Made by a program: the position numbers and the translations under genes. Shown in pieces: positions 53,191-61,320 of a stretch of 64,000 bases of DNA. The notes under the pieces are model-generated. The model did no database searches. It saw only the letters and a program-made list of their open reading frames with translations, and was not told where the DNA came from. This stretch comes from Ectobacillus sp042610425 (GTDB lineage Bacteria > Bacillota > Bacilli > Bacillales > Bacillaceae_G). Position 1 is the stretch's first letter, and every line of letters starts with the position of its first letter. The stretch lies in the NCBI RefSeq assembly GCF_042610425.1, contig NZ_JBGJZM010000001.1, positions 992,001-1,056,000 on the forward strand, read 5' to 3'.

Positions 53191-54261
53191 ATGACAAAGA
53201 AACAGATTTATTCATTTTTCACAATACTTATTTTACTTGTAGCAGTGGTGCTTTCCGGTTGCTCTTCTTCTAGTAAAACAAATAGTTCTGAAACAGCCGG
53301 CACATCGGCTTCTAAAGACAACGGTACCGTCACATTAACTATCGGTGGTTATTCTACAATCAAGGATGAATTTGAAGCGATATTTCCTTTGTTTCAAAAG
53401 GAATGGAAGAATAAGACTGGTCAAACTGTGGAATTCAAAGAGTCCTATCAAGCATCTGGAGCGCAGGCTCAGAACATTACAAATGGCTTTGAGGCAGATA
53501 TCGCCGCTCTTTCACTTGAAGGAGATATCGACAAGATTGTAAAGGCAGGATTGATTACTCACGATTGGAAAAGTGCACCACATAGTGGCATTATTACCAA
53601 GTCAATCGCAGCATTCGGAGTACGTGAGGGGAATCCAAAGGGCATTAAGGATTGGTCGGACTTAACGAATCCAGGCGTTCAAGTTTTAGTTCCTAACCCG
53701 AAAACTTCTGGTGGCGCCAAATGGGATGTAAATGCCATTTATGGAGCAGGGTTAAAAATATCGGAAGAAAAAACAGGGAAACAAGATCCTGCTGAGGCCA
53801 AGGTATTACTTAGTAAAGTATATAAAAATGTAAAATCACTGGATAAAAGTGGCGAGGAATCAATGTCTACATTTGATAAAGGAGTTGGCGACGTCATCAT
53901 TACTTATGAAAATGAACTGATTGACCGCATCAAAAAGGGAAATAAGTATGAGGAAATCGTGCCTCAATATACGACCTCAATTGAAAATCCAGCTTCTATT
54001 GTCGATAAGTATGTTGATAAGCACGGTACCCGAAAAGTTGCTGAAGCATTTTTGGAATTTCTGTGGACACCGGATGCACAAAAGATATTTGTCCAAAGCG
54101 GGTTCCGCTCAGTTGATCCAGACGTGGCTAAAGCCAATGCCAACACATACAAACAACCTGCAGGATTATTCGATACTAATTATCTGGGCGGCTGGAGTAA
54201 AGTTGGGAAAGACCTTTATGGCGATGGTGGTATTTGGGATCAAGTTGTTGCCGGGAAGTAA
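53191..54261 (+). CDS. sbp: Sulfate/thiosulfate-binding lipoprotein (Sbp/CysP-like)
   Basis: 356 residues; signal peptide with lipobox VLSGC. Family stretches: LTIGGYSTIKDEFEAIFPLF, FKESYQASGAQAQNITNGFE, VPNPKTSGGAKWDVNAIYGA, FDKGVGDVIITYENELI. ATG 53191 follows TAAGGAGAT; the long upstream extension overlaps cysA. In most bacteria the binding protein gene comes first; here it is last, 31 bases after cysA. Confidence 0.92.
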   Translation: MTKKQIYSFFTILILLVAVVLSGCSSSSKTNSSETAGTSASKDNGTVTLTIGGYSTIKDEFEAIFPLFQKEWKNKTGQTVEFKESYQASGAQAQNITNGFEADIAALSLEGDIDKIVKAGLITHDWKSAPHSGIITKSIAAFGVREGNPKGIKDWSDLTNPGVQVLVPNPKTSGGAKWDVNAIYGAGLKISEEKTGKQDPAEAKVLLSKVYKNVKSLDKSGEESMSTFDKGVGDVIITYENELIDRIKKGNKYEEIVPQYTTSIENPASIVDKYVDKHGTRKVAEAFLEFLWTPDAQKIFVQSGFRSVDPDVAKANANTYKQPAGLFDTNYLGGWSKVGKDLYGDGGIWDQVVAGK

Positions 54262-54340
54262 TGATTACGTTCATAATTCGAATTTCAAAGGGGTTTGCGT
54301 TTTTTGTAGGTTATGAATACAAGGAATGTAACGAAGTAAA

Positions 54341-54362
54341 GAAGTACTGATTTCAGTACTTC
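54341..54362. terminator. Hairpin between the sbp gene and the MgtC-like gene
   Basis: GAAGTACTGA, TT, TCAGTACTTC (54341-54362). On the - strand it is followed by TTTACTT, so it can end the MgtC-like gene whose stop it touches. Confidence 0.7.
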
Positions 54363-55064
54363 TTAATCCCCTTCTTGTTCAGAAAGAGTTTTCCATCCAA
54401 TTGCAGTAACGTCGTGTTCCAGACTTAACTTACCAACAATTTGTTCTATTAAAAGAGCTTTCGATTTATCACTATGAAGCAATGCTCTTACGGATACTTT
54501 GCTTCCGCTTTCGATTTCTTCACTGTACATTTCTTGTAACGCAAGTCCCTCTGATAGTATCATCCGAGACAGTGCCTCTCGAATGCTTGCTTCATGTTCA
54601 TCTAAGCAGGATATTGTAATTTCATAGAATAGGTTTTCTTGTGAAAGAGCTTTCGATTTTTTATTCATAAATAACGCAACTGGACGGAGGAGGATATTTG
54701 CTAACACGACACCTATAGCTCCTATAATACTTACTTTTATAAAACCTGCTCCAACTAACGTTCCTACGGCCGCAGAACACCATAATGTAGCAGCTGTATT
54801 TAATCCACGTACAGTAAACCCTTCTCGCATAATAACACCTGCGCCTAAAAAACCGATGCCGCTAACCACTTGGGCGGCAATTCGAGTTTGACTGTTATCT
54901 CCTGGTGTCAAAACAGATAAAATGACGAATAAACATGCTCCCAGTGAAACAAGAGCATTTGTACGTATGCCGGCCATACGGTGTCGCCACTGACGTTCTG
55001 TACCAATACATGCACCAGTGAGTATAGCTATAAAGAGCCGAATTACCATGTCTTGCCATGGCAT
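54363..55064 (-). CDS. MgtC/SapB-family membrane protein
   Basis: 233 residues: about five N-terminal helices carrying the MgtC marks GACIGTERQWRHRMAGIRTN and VSGIGFLGAGVIMREGFTV, then a soluble ACT-like C-terminal domain. Members support growth at low magnesium or act as virulence-linked regulators of ATP synthase in other bacteria; role in Bacillus is not settled. ATG 55064 is preferred since ATGGAGATG lies upstream. Confidence 0.88.
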   Translation of the reverse strand: MPWQDMVIRLFIAILTGACIGTERQWRHRMAGIRTNALVSLGACLFVILSVLTPGDNSQTRIAAQVVSGIGFLGAGVIMREGFTVRGLNTAATLWCSAAVGTLVGAGFIKVSIIGAIGVVLANILLRPVALFMNKKSKALSQENLFYEITISCLDEHEASIREALSRMILSEGLALQEMYSEEIESGSKVSVRALLHSDKSKALLIEQIVGKLSLEHDVTAIGWKTLSEQEGD

Positions 55065-55235
55065 ATGTATCATCTCCATACTATATTTGTATTATATAAG
55101 GAAGATAACATGATTTCTAATCAATACCCGTATTATGAAGGAATCAGTTAGGAAGCGTCAACTGTTTTCAATATTTTACCGGATATATCAAGCAAGAATG
55201 AATAATAAATATACTTGTATAATAGGGGGCTTTAA

Positions 55236-55264
55236 TTGACGAATATGTTGAATAGGTATATTAT
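55236..55264 (+). promoter_or_regulatory. Sigma-A promoter of the second S-box unit
   Basis: TTGACG (55236-55241), 17-base spacer, TATTAT (55259-55264). Confidence 0.75.
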
Positions 55265-55325
55265 TAAGAGCAAATCGATAGAAAGTGTATCGTACATACA
55301 ATTTTCAAATATTGAATATGAAATT

Positions 55326-55435
55326 CTTATCTAGAGAGGTGGAGGGATAGGCCCTGCGAAACCTCAGCAACCCCTAGTACGTATAGGAAGGTGCTAATTC
55401 CAACAGAGTAACTTTTGTTTGCTCTGAAAGATAAG
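55326..55435 (+). promoter_or_regulatory. SAM-I riboswitch (S-box) aptamer, second copy
   Basis: P1 CTTATC/GATAAG encloses AGAGAGGTGGAGGGATAGGC, CCTGCGAAACCTCAGCAACC, GTGCTAATTCC and the P4 hairpin around TTTTGTTTG. AAGAGG at the 3' P1 side can also pair with CCTCTT of the terminator, giving the antiterminator. Controls the methyltransferase at 55541. Confidence 0.97.
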
Positions 55436-55454
55436 AGGTCGAAAATGTTAGCTC

Positions 55455-55478
55455 GTGGCCTCTTATAAAAGAGGCCAC
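55455..55478 (+). terminator. Riboswitch-controlled terminator, second S-box
   Basis: GTGGCCTCTT pairs with AAGAGGCCAC, loop ATAA, then TTTTTATTTTTT. Confidence 0.9.
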
Positions 55479-55540
55479 TTTTTATTTTTTACATGTCATT
55501 CGTATACCTATAACAGATTAATAGGAGGGAGTTGTTCAAT

Positions 55541-56122
55541 ATGGAAAAAGAGACGTTGATGAAGTCACCAGATATTTACGGTAAAATTGTAGCACATTCG
55601 AAATTACTAGGATTTCATCAGTCATGTGATACGAAAACAGGATTTTTATTAAAAGGGCTAGCAGCATCAAAAGCACACGGAACATTTTTAGAGCTTGGGA
55701 CAGGAGCTGGTGCATCTGCAGCTTGGATTGTTGACGGAATGGACCAAGAGAGTACACTTATTTCAGTGGATATTGATCCTGCGCTTCAAAAAATAGCACA
55801 CACGTATTTAGGAGACGATAAACGCGTTACATTTCGTTGTGAAGATGCAGCTGTCTTTATTCGAAATATGGAGGAGACGTTTGATTTTATTTTTGCAGAT
55901 ACATGGCCAGGAAAATTTGAACTTTTGGATAAGACGTTAGATCATTTAAATGTAGGTGGATTTTACGTCATTCATGATTTACTTCCTGATATGAGCGTGC
56001 CCGAGGAGTACCGTGTGAAAGCACCAAAGCTCATACATAAGTTACGTGAAAGAAGTGATTTAGTCATAACAGAAGTAGATTGGGGTACTGGTATTCTTTT
56101 AGCGATAAAGACAACTGAATAG
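55541..56122 (+). CDS. SAM-dependent methyltransferase under S-box control
   Basis: 193 residues, class I methyltransferase of the O-methyltransferase-like kind. Motif I FLELGTGAGASAAWIVDG, second strand LISVDIDPALQKIAHTYLGD, motif II FDFIFADTWPGKFELLDKTL. Substrate unknown. ATG 55541 follows AGGAGGGAG. It is the only gene after the riboswitch before the IS605 remnant. Control by SAM of a methyltransferase is fitting because it consumes SAM; an alternative is a role in sulfur-compound salvage. Confidence 0.85.
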   Translation: MEKETLMKSPDIYGKIVAHSKLLGFHQSCDTKTGFLLKGLAASKAHGTFLELGTGAGASAAWIVDGMDQESTLISVDIDPALQKIAHTYLGDDKRVTFRCEDAAVFIRNMEETFDFIFADTWPGKFELLDKTLDHLNVGGFYVIHDLLPDMSVPEEYRVKAPKLIHKLRERSDLVITEVDWGTGILLAIKTTE

Positions 56123-56149
56123 ATTGTTCTTTGAACAAAAATAGGCGAT

Positions 56150-56460
56150 GCATTCCCCTTCCAAATCTCCGATTTGGTGGGGTTTAGTCGCCCTCTTATC
56201 AACTCTTTTCTTTTTTTCCTTGTCCTCGATGTATTTCTTTATGACATCAATGGTTGCCCCGCCTGTCGATAACACCATGTAACTTTGACTCCAAAAATAA
56301 GGTTTCCAGTAAAATTTCTGCAAGTGTTCAGCAAACTCCTTACGGATTAAACGTGAAGTGCCGGTTTTATAGCTATTAATCATTTTAGATAATTGGATTT
56401 GAGGGGGAGCATCAAATGATAAATGGATATGGTCGGCTTCTCCATTCATCTCAATCTTAT
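56150..56460 (-). pseudogene. Truncated Y1 transposase (TnpA)
   Basis: C-terminal part of an IS200/IS605 transposase: GEADHIHLSFDAPPQIQLSK with the HUH pair (HxH), KPYFWSQSYMVLSTGGATID, VIKKYIEDK with a Tyr candidate. The N-terminus is missing and the frame runs on through the IS end to 56099, so the natural stop is lost too. Confidence 0.82.
56155..56182. repeat. Imperfect palindrome at the IS605 remnant end
   Basis: CCCC TT CCAAATC, loop TCC, GATTTGG T GGGG: subterminal hairpin recognised by TnpA in this family. Confidence 0.7.
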
Positions 56461-56973
56461 ATCATCAACGATACTTGTCACCAAATCATTCAATTTGCCA
56501 AAGAGCATAACGCTGATGTTATTGTGTTGGAGTACCTTAAAAAAATGAGAATCCCGAAGGGATTCTATGGAGCCAAGCGTTTACGATTTACATTACGTTA
56601 CTGGCGCAAAACTGCTATCCAAAACAAGGTAACTGAAATGGCACACTATGTTGGTCTCCGTATTTCCCATATTGTCGCCCGCAATACAAGTGCTTTGGCT
56701 TTTGATGGAAGTGGATTTGTCACCCGTAACCCGAAGAAGGATATGGCTACTTTTACAACAGGCAAAGTGTATCATGCTGACCTATCTGCTTCTTACAACA
56801 TTGGAGCAAGATACTTTATTCGAGAACTCCTTAAACCCTTTTCAGAAATGGAGAGGTTGTCCGTTCAGGCAAAAGTTCCTGAATTGGCAAAAAGAACAAA
56901 TCAGACCTTATCTTCACTCATTAGTCTTTACTTGGCATTAGAGCCAACAGCGTTGACTCACAGCGAGGTTTAG
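56455..56973 (+). pseudogene. Truncated TnpB
   Basis: C-terminal half of TnpB, the RNA-guided nuclease of IS605 elements: VIVLEYLKKM (RuvC acidic), GLRISHIVARNTSALAFDGS and HADLSASYNIGARYFIREL (final Asp). The zinc-finger cysteines expected between them are not present. The N-terminal half is gone, so it is inactive. Confidence 0.82.
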
Positions 56974-57122
56974 ATCGTATCTAAGATAAGAGAAGCACCT
57001 TCCAAGTGCAGTAACATTTGGTGGGTGAGGTTCACTATGTAATGCATCTAACTTAATGTTATTTACACGAACAAAAGGCTGGAAATAAAATAATCCCTCC
57101 ATATATAGAAGGGATTATTTTA

Positions 57123-57554
57123 TTAAGATTGTTTTATAGATTTCCGATAACGGTATTGTAACCATTGATATCGAATAAAGCAACCAATACAAAAACCAAG
57201 AATTGCTACAAATGCAGCAATAGCAACCATTATTGTAAAGATATATGCTACAAGCGTCCAGTTTGCAAGATAACTAATTAGTCCACCAGCTAAGCATGCA
57301 ATTGCAATAATTTGATTGAATTGTTGTTGATCCCAATCTTCAAGAGCATATTCGGACGGTTTTTTTCTTAAAAATAATTTTGCCAAACGCATTACCGGAT
57401 TAAACTGAAAGAATAGACCCATAAGACCTGCAACTAACGGGAATGCCAGCAACCATGCTTCACCAGAAATCCATGTCGCTACTACGCTTATTACGATAAA
57501 CCATTGATTCGTTCTAACTAGAGGACGAGGAATAGACCGAACTGTTTGTGACAT
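57123..57554 (-). CDS. DUF4395 membrane protein
   Basis: 143 residues with about four helices: VRTNQWFIVISVVATWISGE, then VYIFTIMVAIAAFVAILGFC-type segments and CIGCFIRYQW near the end. It matches DUF4395, of unknown function, sometimes next to thioredoxin or quinone genes. ATG 57554 is chosen because AAAGG lies ten bases upstream; two earlier ATGs are nearer or inside it. Monocistronic. Confidence 0.83.
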   Translation of the reverse strand: MSQTVRSIPRPLVRTNQWFIVISVVATWISGEAWLLAFPLVAGLMGLFFQFNPVMRLAKLFLRKKPSEYALEDWDQQQFNQIIAIACLAGGLISYLANWTLVAYIFTIMVAIAAFVAILGFCIGCFIRYQWLQYRYRKSIKQS

Positions 57555-57667
57555 TTTATTCATACCTTTCATATAGGGAATATATGAATTTTACATCTTT
57601 TTTTATGATTTGTGAAGTGTTTTGTTTTTTTGTATGTCGGATTTTATAAATCAAATTCTATCCTGTT

Positions 57668-58846
57668 TCATGATGAGTGAAAATCGTTACTTTTGCTTAA
57701 TCCCAGTAGCGCTTTTTCTGCTAAAGTTGCGAAATAATGGGCAGTGATAGATAGAGCACGTTCATCTAAAGTGAAAGAGGGATGATGCCATTCTTCGGTA
57801 CCAGACGTCCCCATAAAAACGAAAAAGCCTGGAACCTCCCTTTGGTAGTAGGCAAAGTCTTCTCCTGCCATTGAGGGCTGCGGATCTACAATAGAAAGTC
57901 CATTTAAAGTTGCTGCATTTTGGCATAATTCCGTAAGTAGAGAATCATTTTGAATAGACGGCGGTCCTGGATACCAATGTAATGATGCTATCCCTCCCAA
58001 GGCAGATGCAACTCCCTGTATAATTTGACGAATTTTCTCAGGAATGGTGTTGCGTACATCGTCTTGAAAGGTTCGAACAGTACCTTCTAATGTAACAGTT
58101 CCGGGAATTACATTCCATGTGTTTCTTGCATGGAGGTTTGTTACACTTATTACTGCACTATGAAGGGGATTTATACTTCGACTGACGATGGATTGCAAAG
58201 CTAAAATGATGTGAGATGCTGTCACAATTGGATCGATTCCTCTATGCGGAGCAGCTGCATGAGTTCCTTTTCCATCAATTTGAATTTCAAATCGGTCTAC
58301 ACTGGCCATTAGCGGTCCTTCTGTAATCCCAATTGTACCTACAGAGAGATCTGGCTTGTTATGCAAACCAAAAATAGCAGTTACATCGTTTAGTAGTCCT
58401 GCCTTTATGACATCTTTAGCCCCACTGCTATTTTCTTCTGCAGCTTGGAAGATGAATCGTACGGTACCTTTAAGATGCGTTTCTTTCTGCTTTAATAAAT
58501 AAGCAGCACCTAGGATGGAAGCGGTATGAAAATCATGACCGCAGGCGTGCATTTTACCAAGGTTTTTTGAAGCGTAAGGGAGATTTGTTTCTTCAGTAAT
58601 CGGCAATGCATCAATATCTGCACGAAGAGCAATAACTGGTCCGTTTCCCTTGATTTCTGCTATAACACCTGTCTCGAGCGAAGATGGCAATATAGATATA
58701 TCTGCATCTTCTAGTAGTTCTCTAATGTATACTGACGTTTGAAATTCTTGCCGCGATAGTTCAGGGTATTCATGTAAATGTCGTCGGATTTCCACTAGTT
58801 TATTTTGCAAATGAGGAACCATGGTTTGAAAATTCGTTTTAGTCAT
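57668..58846 (-). CDS. M20-family amidohydrolase (N-acyl amino acid deacylase type)
   Basis: 392 residues. Metal ligands in ALRADIDALPITEET and KMHACGHDFHTAS (Cys/His), Glu in FQAAEENSSGAKDVIKAG, and the dimerisation domain DGKGTHAAAPHRGIDPIVTA. Close to the YxeP/YtnL/hippurate hydrolase branch; in B. subtilis such enzymes deacetylate N-acetylcysteine derivatives. It is preceded by a conserved sulfur-linked leader on its strand, supporting that role, still inference. Confidence 0.88.
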   Translation of the reverse strand: MTKTNFQTMVPHLQNKLVEIRRHLHEYPELSRQEFQTSVYIRELLEDADISILPSSLETGVIAEIKGNGPVIALRADIDALPITEETNLPYASKNLGKMHACGHDFHTASILGAAYLLKQKETHLKGTVRFIFQAAEENSSGAKDVIKAGLLNDVTAIFGLHNKPDLSVGTIGITEGPLMASVDRFEIQIDGKGTHAAAPHRGIDPIVTASHIILALQSIVSRSINPLHSAVISVTNLHARNTWNVIPGTVTLEGTVRTFQDDVRNTIPEKIRQIIQGVASALGGIASLHWYPGPPSIQNDSLLTELCQNAATLNGLSIVDPQPSMAGEDFAYYQREVPGFFVFMGTSGTEEWHHPSFTLDERALSITAHYFATLAEKALLGLSKSNDFHSS

Positions 58847-58927
58847 ATATAATCCGTCCTTTCACTTTGGATAATCCTCACATAACTATTAAACCATTTG
58901 TACGAGAATTTATTTCCTTATAAAAAT

Positions 58928-58979
58928 AAGGCACCTATCCATTTTGTAAGTCGGTAGGTGCCTTTGGTAATCCAATCAG
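58928..58979 (-). promoter_or_regulatory. Conserved 22-base leader element and terminator, copy C
   Basis: Read on the - strand: CTGATTGG, loop ATTA, CCAAAGGCAC (58979-58958), TTGG/CCAA hairpin, then terminator AAGGCACCTA/TAGGTGCCTT (58964-58955 with 58937-58928) and ATTTTTAT. Precedes the M20 gene by 81 bases. Back to back with copy D. Confidence 0.78.
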
Positions 58980-58998
58980 CATTTATAAAAGTATATAC

Positions 58999-59027
58999 AT
59001 AATAAACTCATAATTCTTATAAGTCAA
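58999..59027 (-). promoter_or_regulatory. Sigma-A promoter of the M20 gene
   Basis: On the - strand TTGACT (59027-59022), 17 bases, TATTAT (59004-58999), about 20 bases before copy C. Confidence 0.8.
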
Positions 59028-59086
59028 GATGGATTTATACTTATATAGTATTCTAATAGAAAAAATGAGTGATATGGAAAATAGCA

Positions 59087-59115
59087 TTGACAACTTATCT
59101 AAATCAATTTATATT
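59087..59115 (+). promoter_or_regulatory. Sigma-A promoter of the ssuE-like gene
   Basis: TTGACA (59087-59092), 17 bases, TATATT (59110-59115). It lies 115 bases before copy D, further than the other copies. Confidence 0.65.
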
Positions 59116-59229
59116 GTATTCAATGATTAAAACCAATTAAATTGATAGGTAATATATATTATGATTTAAATCACAGTTTACATTTTTAATATAAAGCTAG
59201 ATTTCGCGTAACTCGAAACATACAGAATG

Positions 59230-59270
59230 CTGATTGGAAAACCAAAGGCGCCTGTTTATCAGGGGTCTTT
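59230..59270 (+). promoter_or_regulatory. Conserved 22-base leader element and terminator, copy D
   Basis: Element 59230-59251: CTGATTGG, loop AAAA, CCAAAGGCGC; TTGG/CCAA hairpin, then terminator AGGCGCCTG/CAGGGGTCT (59246-59268, one mismatch) with TTTTTGATTTTTT. The ssuE-like gene begins 93 bases later. Confidence 0.78.
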
Positions 59271-59362
59271 TTGATTTTTTTTCGCTGGCAGTAGGTAAGG
59301 AGTAATTACTTCATTTTAGAGGAAACTGGTTTTTTAATAATAAATGCGTAGGAGGATTTCAA

Positions 59363-59899
59363 ATGGGTAATATCATTTTAATTTCTGGTGGGGTATCAAA
59401 AAATTCGAGAACGGCAAGGGTGATTCATCATATCGCATCCTTTATTGAGGAGCGTGGAGGAAGTTCGCAAACTTTCGAGGTAACTGATTTTCGCGCTGAA
59501 GATGTTTTATTTGCAAATTTTGAAAGTTCAGCCATTCAAGAATTTGCTACGACAGTACTAAATTCGAGTGCAGTTATTATTGCAACACCAGTTTATAAGG
59601 CGACCTATACGGGAGCATTAAAGGCGTTGTTAGATTTATTACCGCAAAATAGTTTAAAGGGAAAAGTAGTTATCCCCATTGCAATAGGTGGTACCCTTAA
59701 TCATGTTCTTAGTATTGAATATGGCTTAAAACCTTTAATAGGAGTGCTGGGTGGTGAGCATGTGCTTGCTGGAACGTTTATTTTAGATGAATACGTATCT
59801 GCAGATGGATCGATAACGGATTCATATACAGCAGAACGTTTATATAAGTCAGTAGAAGAACTATTATTATCTAGTAATAATCTCGTTCTAAAAAAGTGA
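59363..59899 (+). CDS. ssuE: NADPH-dependent FMN reductase, SsuE-like
   Basis: 178 residues, flavodoxin fold. Hallmarks VIIATPVYKATYTGALKALL, DLLPQNSLKGKVVIPIAIGG and LSIEYGLKPLIGVLGGEHVL are close to E. coli SsuE, which supplies FMNH2 to SsuD for sulfonate breakdown. Here it stands alone after leader copy D. It is a plausible partner for the monooxygenase at 11952, though the two lie on opposite sides of a scaffold join. Confidence 0.88.
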   Translation: MGNIILISGGVSKNSRTARVIHHIASFIEERGGSSQTFEVTDFRAEDVLFANFESSAIQEFATTVLNSSAVIIATPVYKATYTGALKALLDLLPQNSLKGKVVIPIAIGGTLNHVLSIEYGLKPLIGVLGGEHVLAGTFILDEYVSADGSITDSYTAERLYKSVEELLLSSNNLVLKK

Positions 59900-59994
59900 A
59901 TAACTTAACTTTAAATTTTAGGAGATAGTTTCTTTTGAAATAGGTCAGATAGTAAGTATATACATTAAGAAATAAGCTAATATTTTTCATAGAG

Positions 59995-60029
59995 AACAAG
60001 GAACGATTCTACTAGGATCGCTTCTTGTT
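59995..60029 (+). terminator. Intrinsic terminator after the ssuE-like gene
   Basis: AACAAG + CGATTC pairs with GATCG + CTTGTT (59995-60029, interrupted), then TTTTATTTT. Confidence 0.7.
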
Positions 60030-60225
60030 TTTATTTTGCAAATGGAAGCAATGTATGTACTTTTACATATAAAAAAACAAATAATAAAGAATCATTTACA
60101 AACTATTTACGTAACTCTGTTTAAAATTAATATTTGTTTAATATCCCATTTACTTTGTTTGTTTAGTATTTTAGTTGTTAAACAAACAAAAACAAAAACA
60201 AAACAAAAATGGGAGGCACGTTCCG

Positions 60226-61320
60226 ATGAATTTCAAATCTTTACTTAAGATTGGAACAGCAGGGGCACTATCTATATCATTACTGGTTGCATGTTCAACA
60301 AAGCAAGCTGAACCTGCAAAAACAACAGACACAAAGGTTTCTTTGGAAGACATTACAAAGAAGGCAAAAGTAGAAGGTACGGTTACTTCAATTGGTATGC
60401 CTGATTCTTGGGCAAACTGGAAAGGTACTTGGGACGATTTGCAAACGAAATACAGTATCAAACATACTGACACGGATATGTCGAGTGCAGAAGAACTTGC
60501 AAAGTTTGAATCTGAAAAGGATAATGCCACAGCTGATATCGGAGACGTTGGTATCGCATTTGGGCCATTAGCAAAACAAAAGGGATTAACACAACCTTAT
60601 AAACCATCTCACTGGGATGAAATTCCTTCTTGGGCTAAAGATGAAAACGGAGATTGGGCAGTCGCTTATACAGGTTCAATCGCATTTATTACAGATAAAA
60701 CAAAAGTAAAAAATCCTCCTAAATCATGGAAAGATCTTGAAAATGGTGATTATAAAGTAACAATTGGAGATGTACTAAAGGCTAACCAAGCGCAATTTGC
60801 CGTATTAGCAGCAGCATTTGCAAATGGCGGAGATGAAACGAATATTAAACCGGGTATTGATTTCTTTGCTAAGCTAGCAAAACAAGGACGCCTTAAAACA
60901 ACGGATCCGAAAGTAAACACGCTAGAAAAAGGTGAAGATGCAGTATCTATCGTTTGGGATTTCAACGGATTAAACTATCGTGACCAAATCGACAAAAACC
61001 GCTTTGATGTAGTGATTCCGCAAGAAGCTTCCGTTATTTCTGGTTACACAACAATCATTAACAAGTATGCAAAACATCCAAACGCAGCAAAACTTGCTCG
61101 TGAATATATATTCTCTGATGAAGGTCAAGCAAATCTTGCACGCGGATATGCACGTCCAATTCGTGAAAATGTAAAATTACCAGAAGATGCAAAGGCAAAA
61201 CTTCTTCCAAACGAAATGTATAAAAACGTAAAACCTATTAAAGACTTTAAGGCTTGGGAACAAACGACTAAAACATTAATGCAATCTTGGCAAGAACAGG
61301 TGTTAATTAATGTCAAATAA
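60226..61320 (+). CDS. ABC transporter substrate-binding lipoprotein (phosphonate/spermidine/iron group)
   Basis: 364 residues; signal with lipobox LLVACS, lipid on Cys23. SBP family 1 type: WANWKGTWDDLQTKYSIKHT, ADIGDVGIAFGPLAKQKGLT, KDLENGDYKVTIGD... The pathway neighbours (hydrolase, two permeases, ATPase) suggest a phosphonate or phosphate-ester type substrate. ATG 60226 follows GGGAGG. It overlaps the next gene by 11 bases. Confidence 0.85.
   Translation: MNFKSLLKIGTAGALSISLLVACSTKQAEPAKTTDTKVSLEDITKKAKVEGTVTSIGMPDSWANWKGTWDDLQTKYSIKHTDTDMSSAEELAKFESEKDNATADIGDVGIAFGPLAKQKGLTQPYKPSHWDEIPSWAKDENGDWAVAYTGSIAFITDKTKVKNPPKSWKDLENGDYKVTIGDVLKANQAQFAVLAAAFANGGDETNIKPGIDFFAKLAKQGRLKTTDPKVNTLEKGEDAVSIVWDFNGLNYRDQIDKNRFDVVIPQEASVISGYTTIINKYAKHPNAAKLAREYIFSDEGQANLARGYARPIRENVKLPEDAKAKLLPNEMYKNVKPIKDFKAWEQTTKTLMQSWQEQVLINVK

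Larger units (their letters stand above)
56150..56973. mobile_element. IS200/IS605-type element remnant
   Basis: Contains the 3' parts of divergent tnpA and tnpB with both 5' parts deleted and a junction near 56460. A hairpin at 56155-56182 is the kind of subterminal palindrome these elements use at their ends. Confidence 0.8.

Noticed and set aside
56455..56973. Functional TnpB with a guide RNA
   Set aside because: The N-terminal half is deleted and no zinc-finger cysteines remain, so an active RNA-guided nuclease is excluded.
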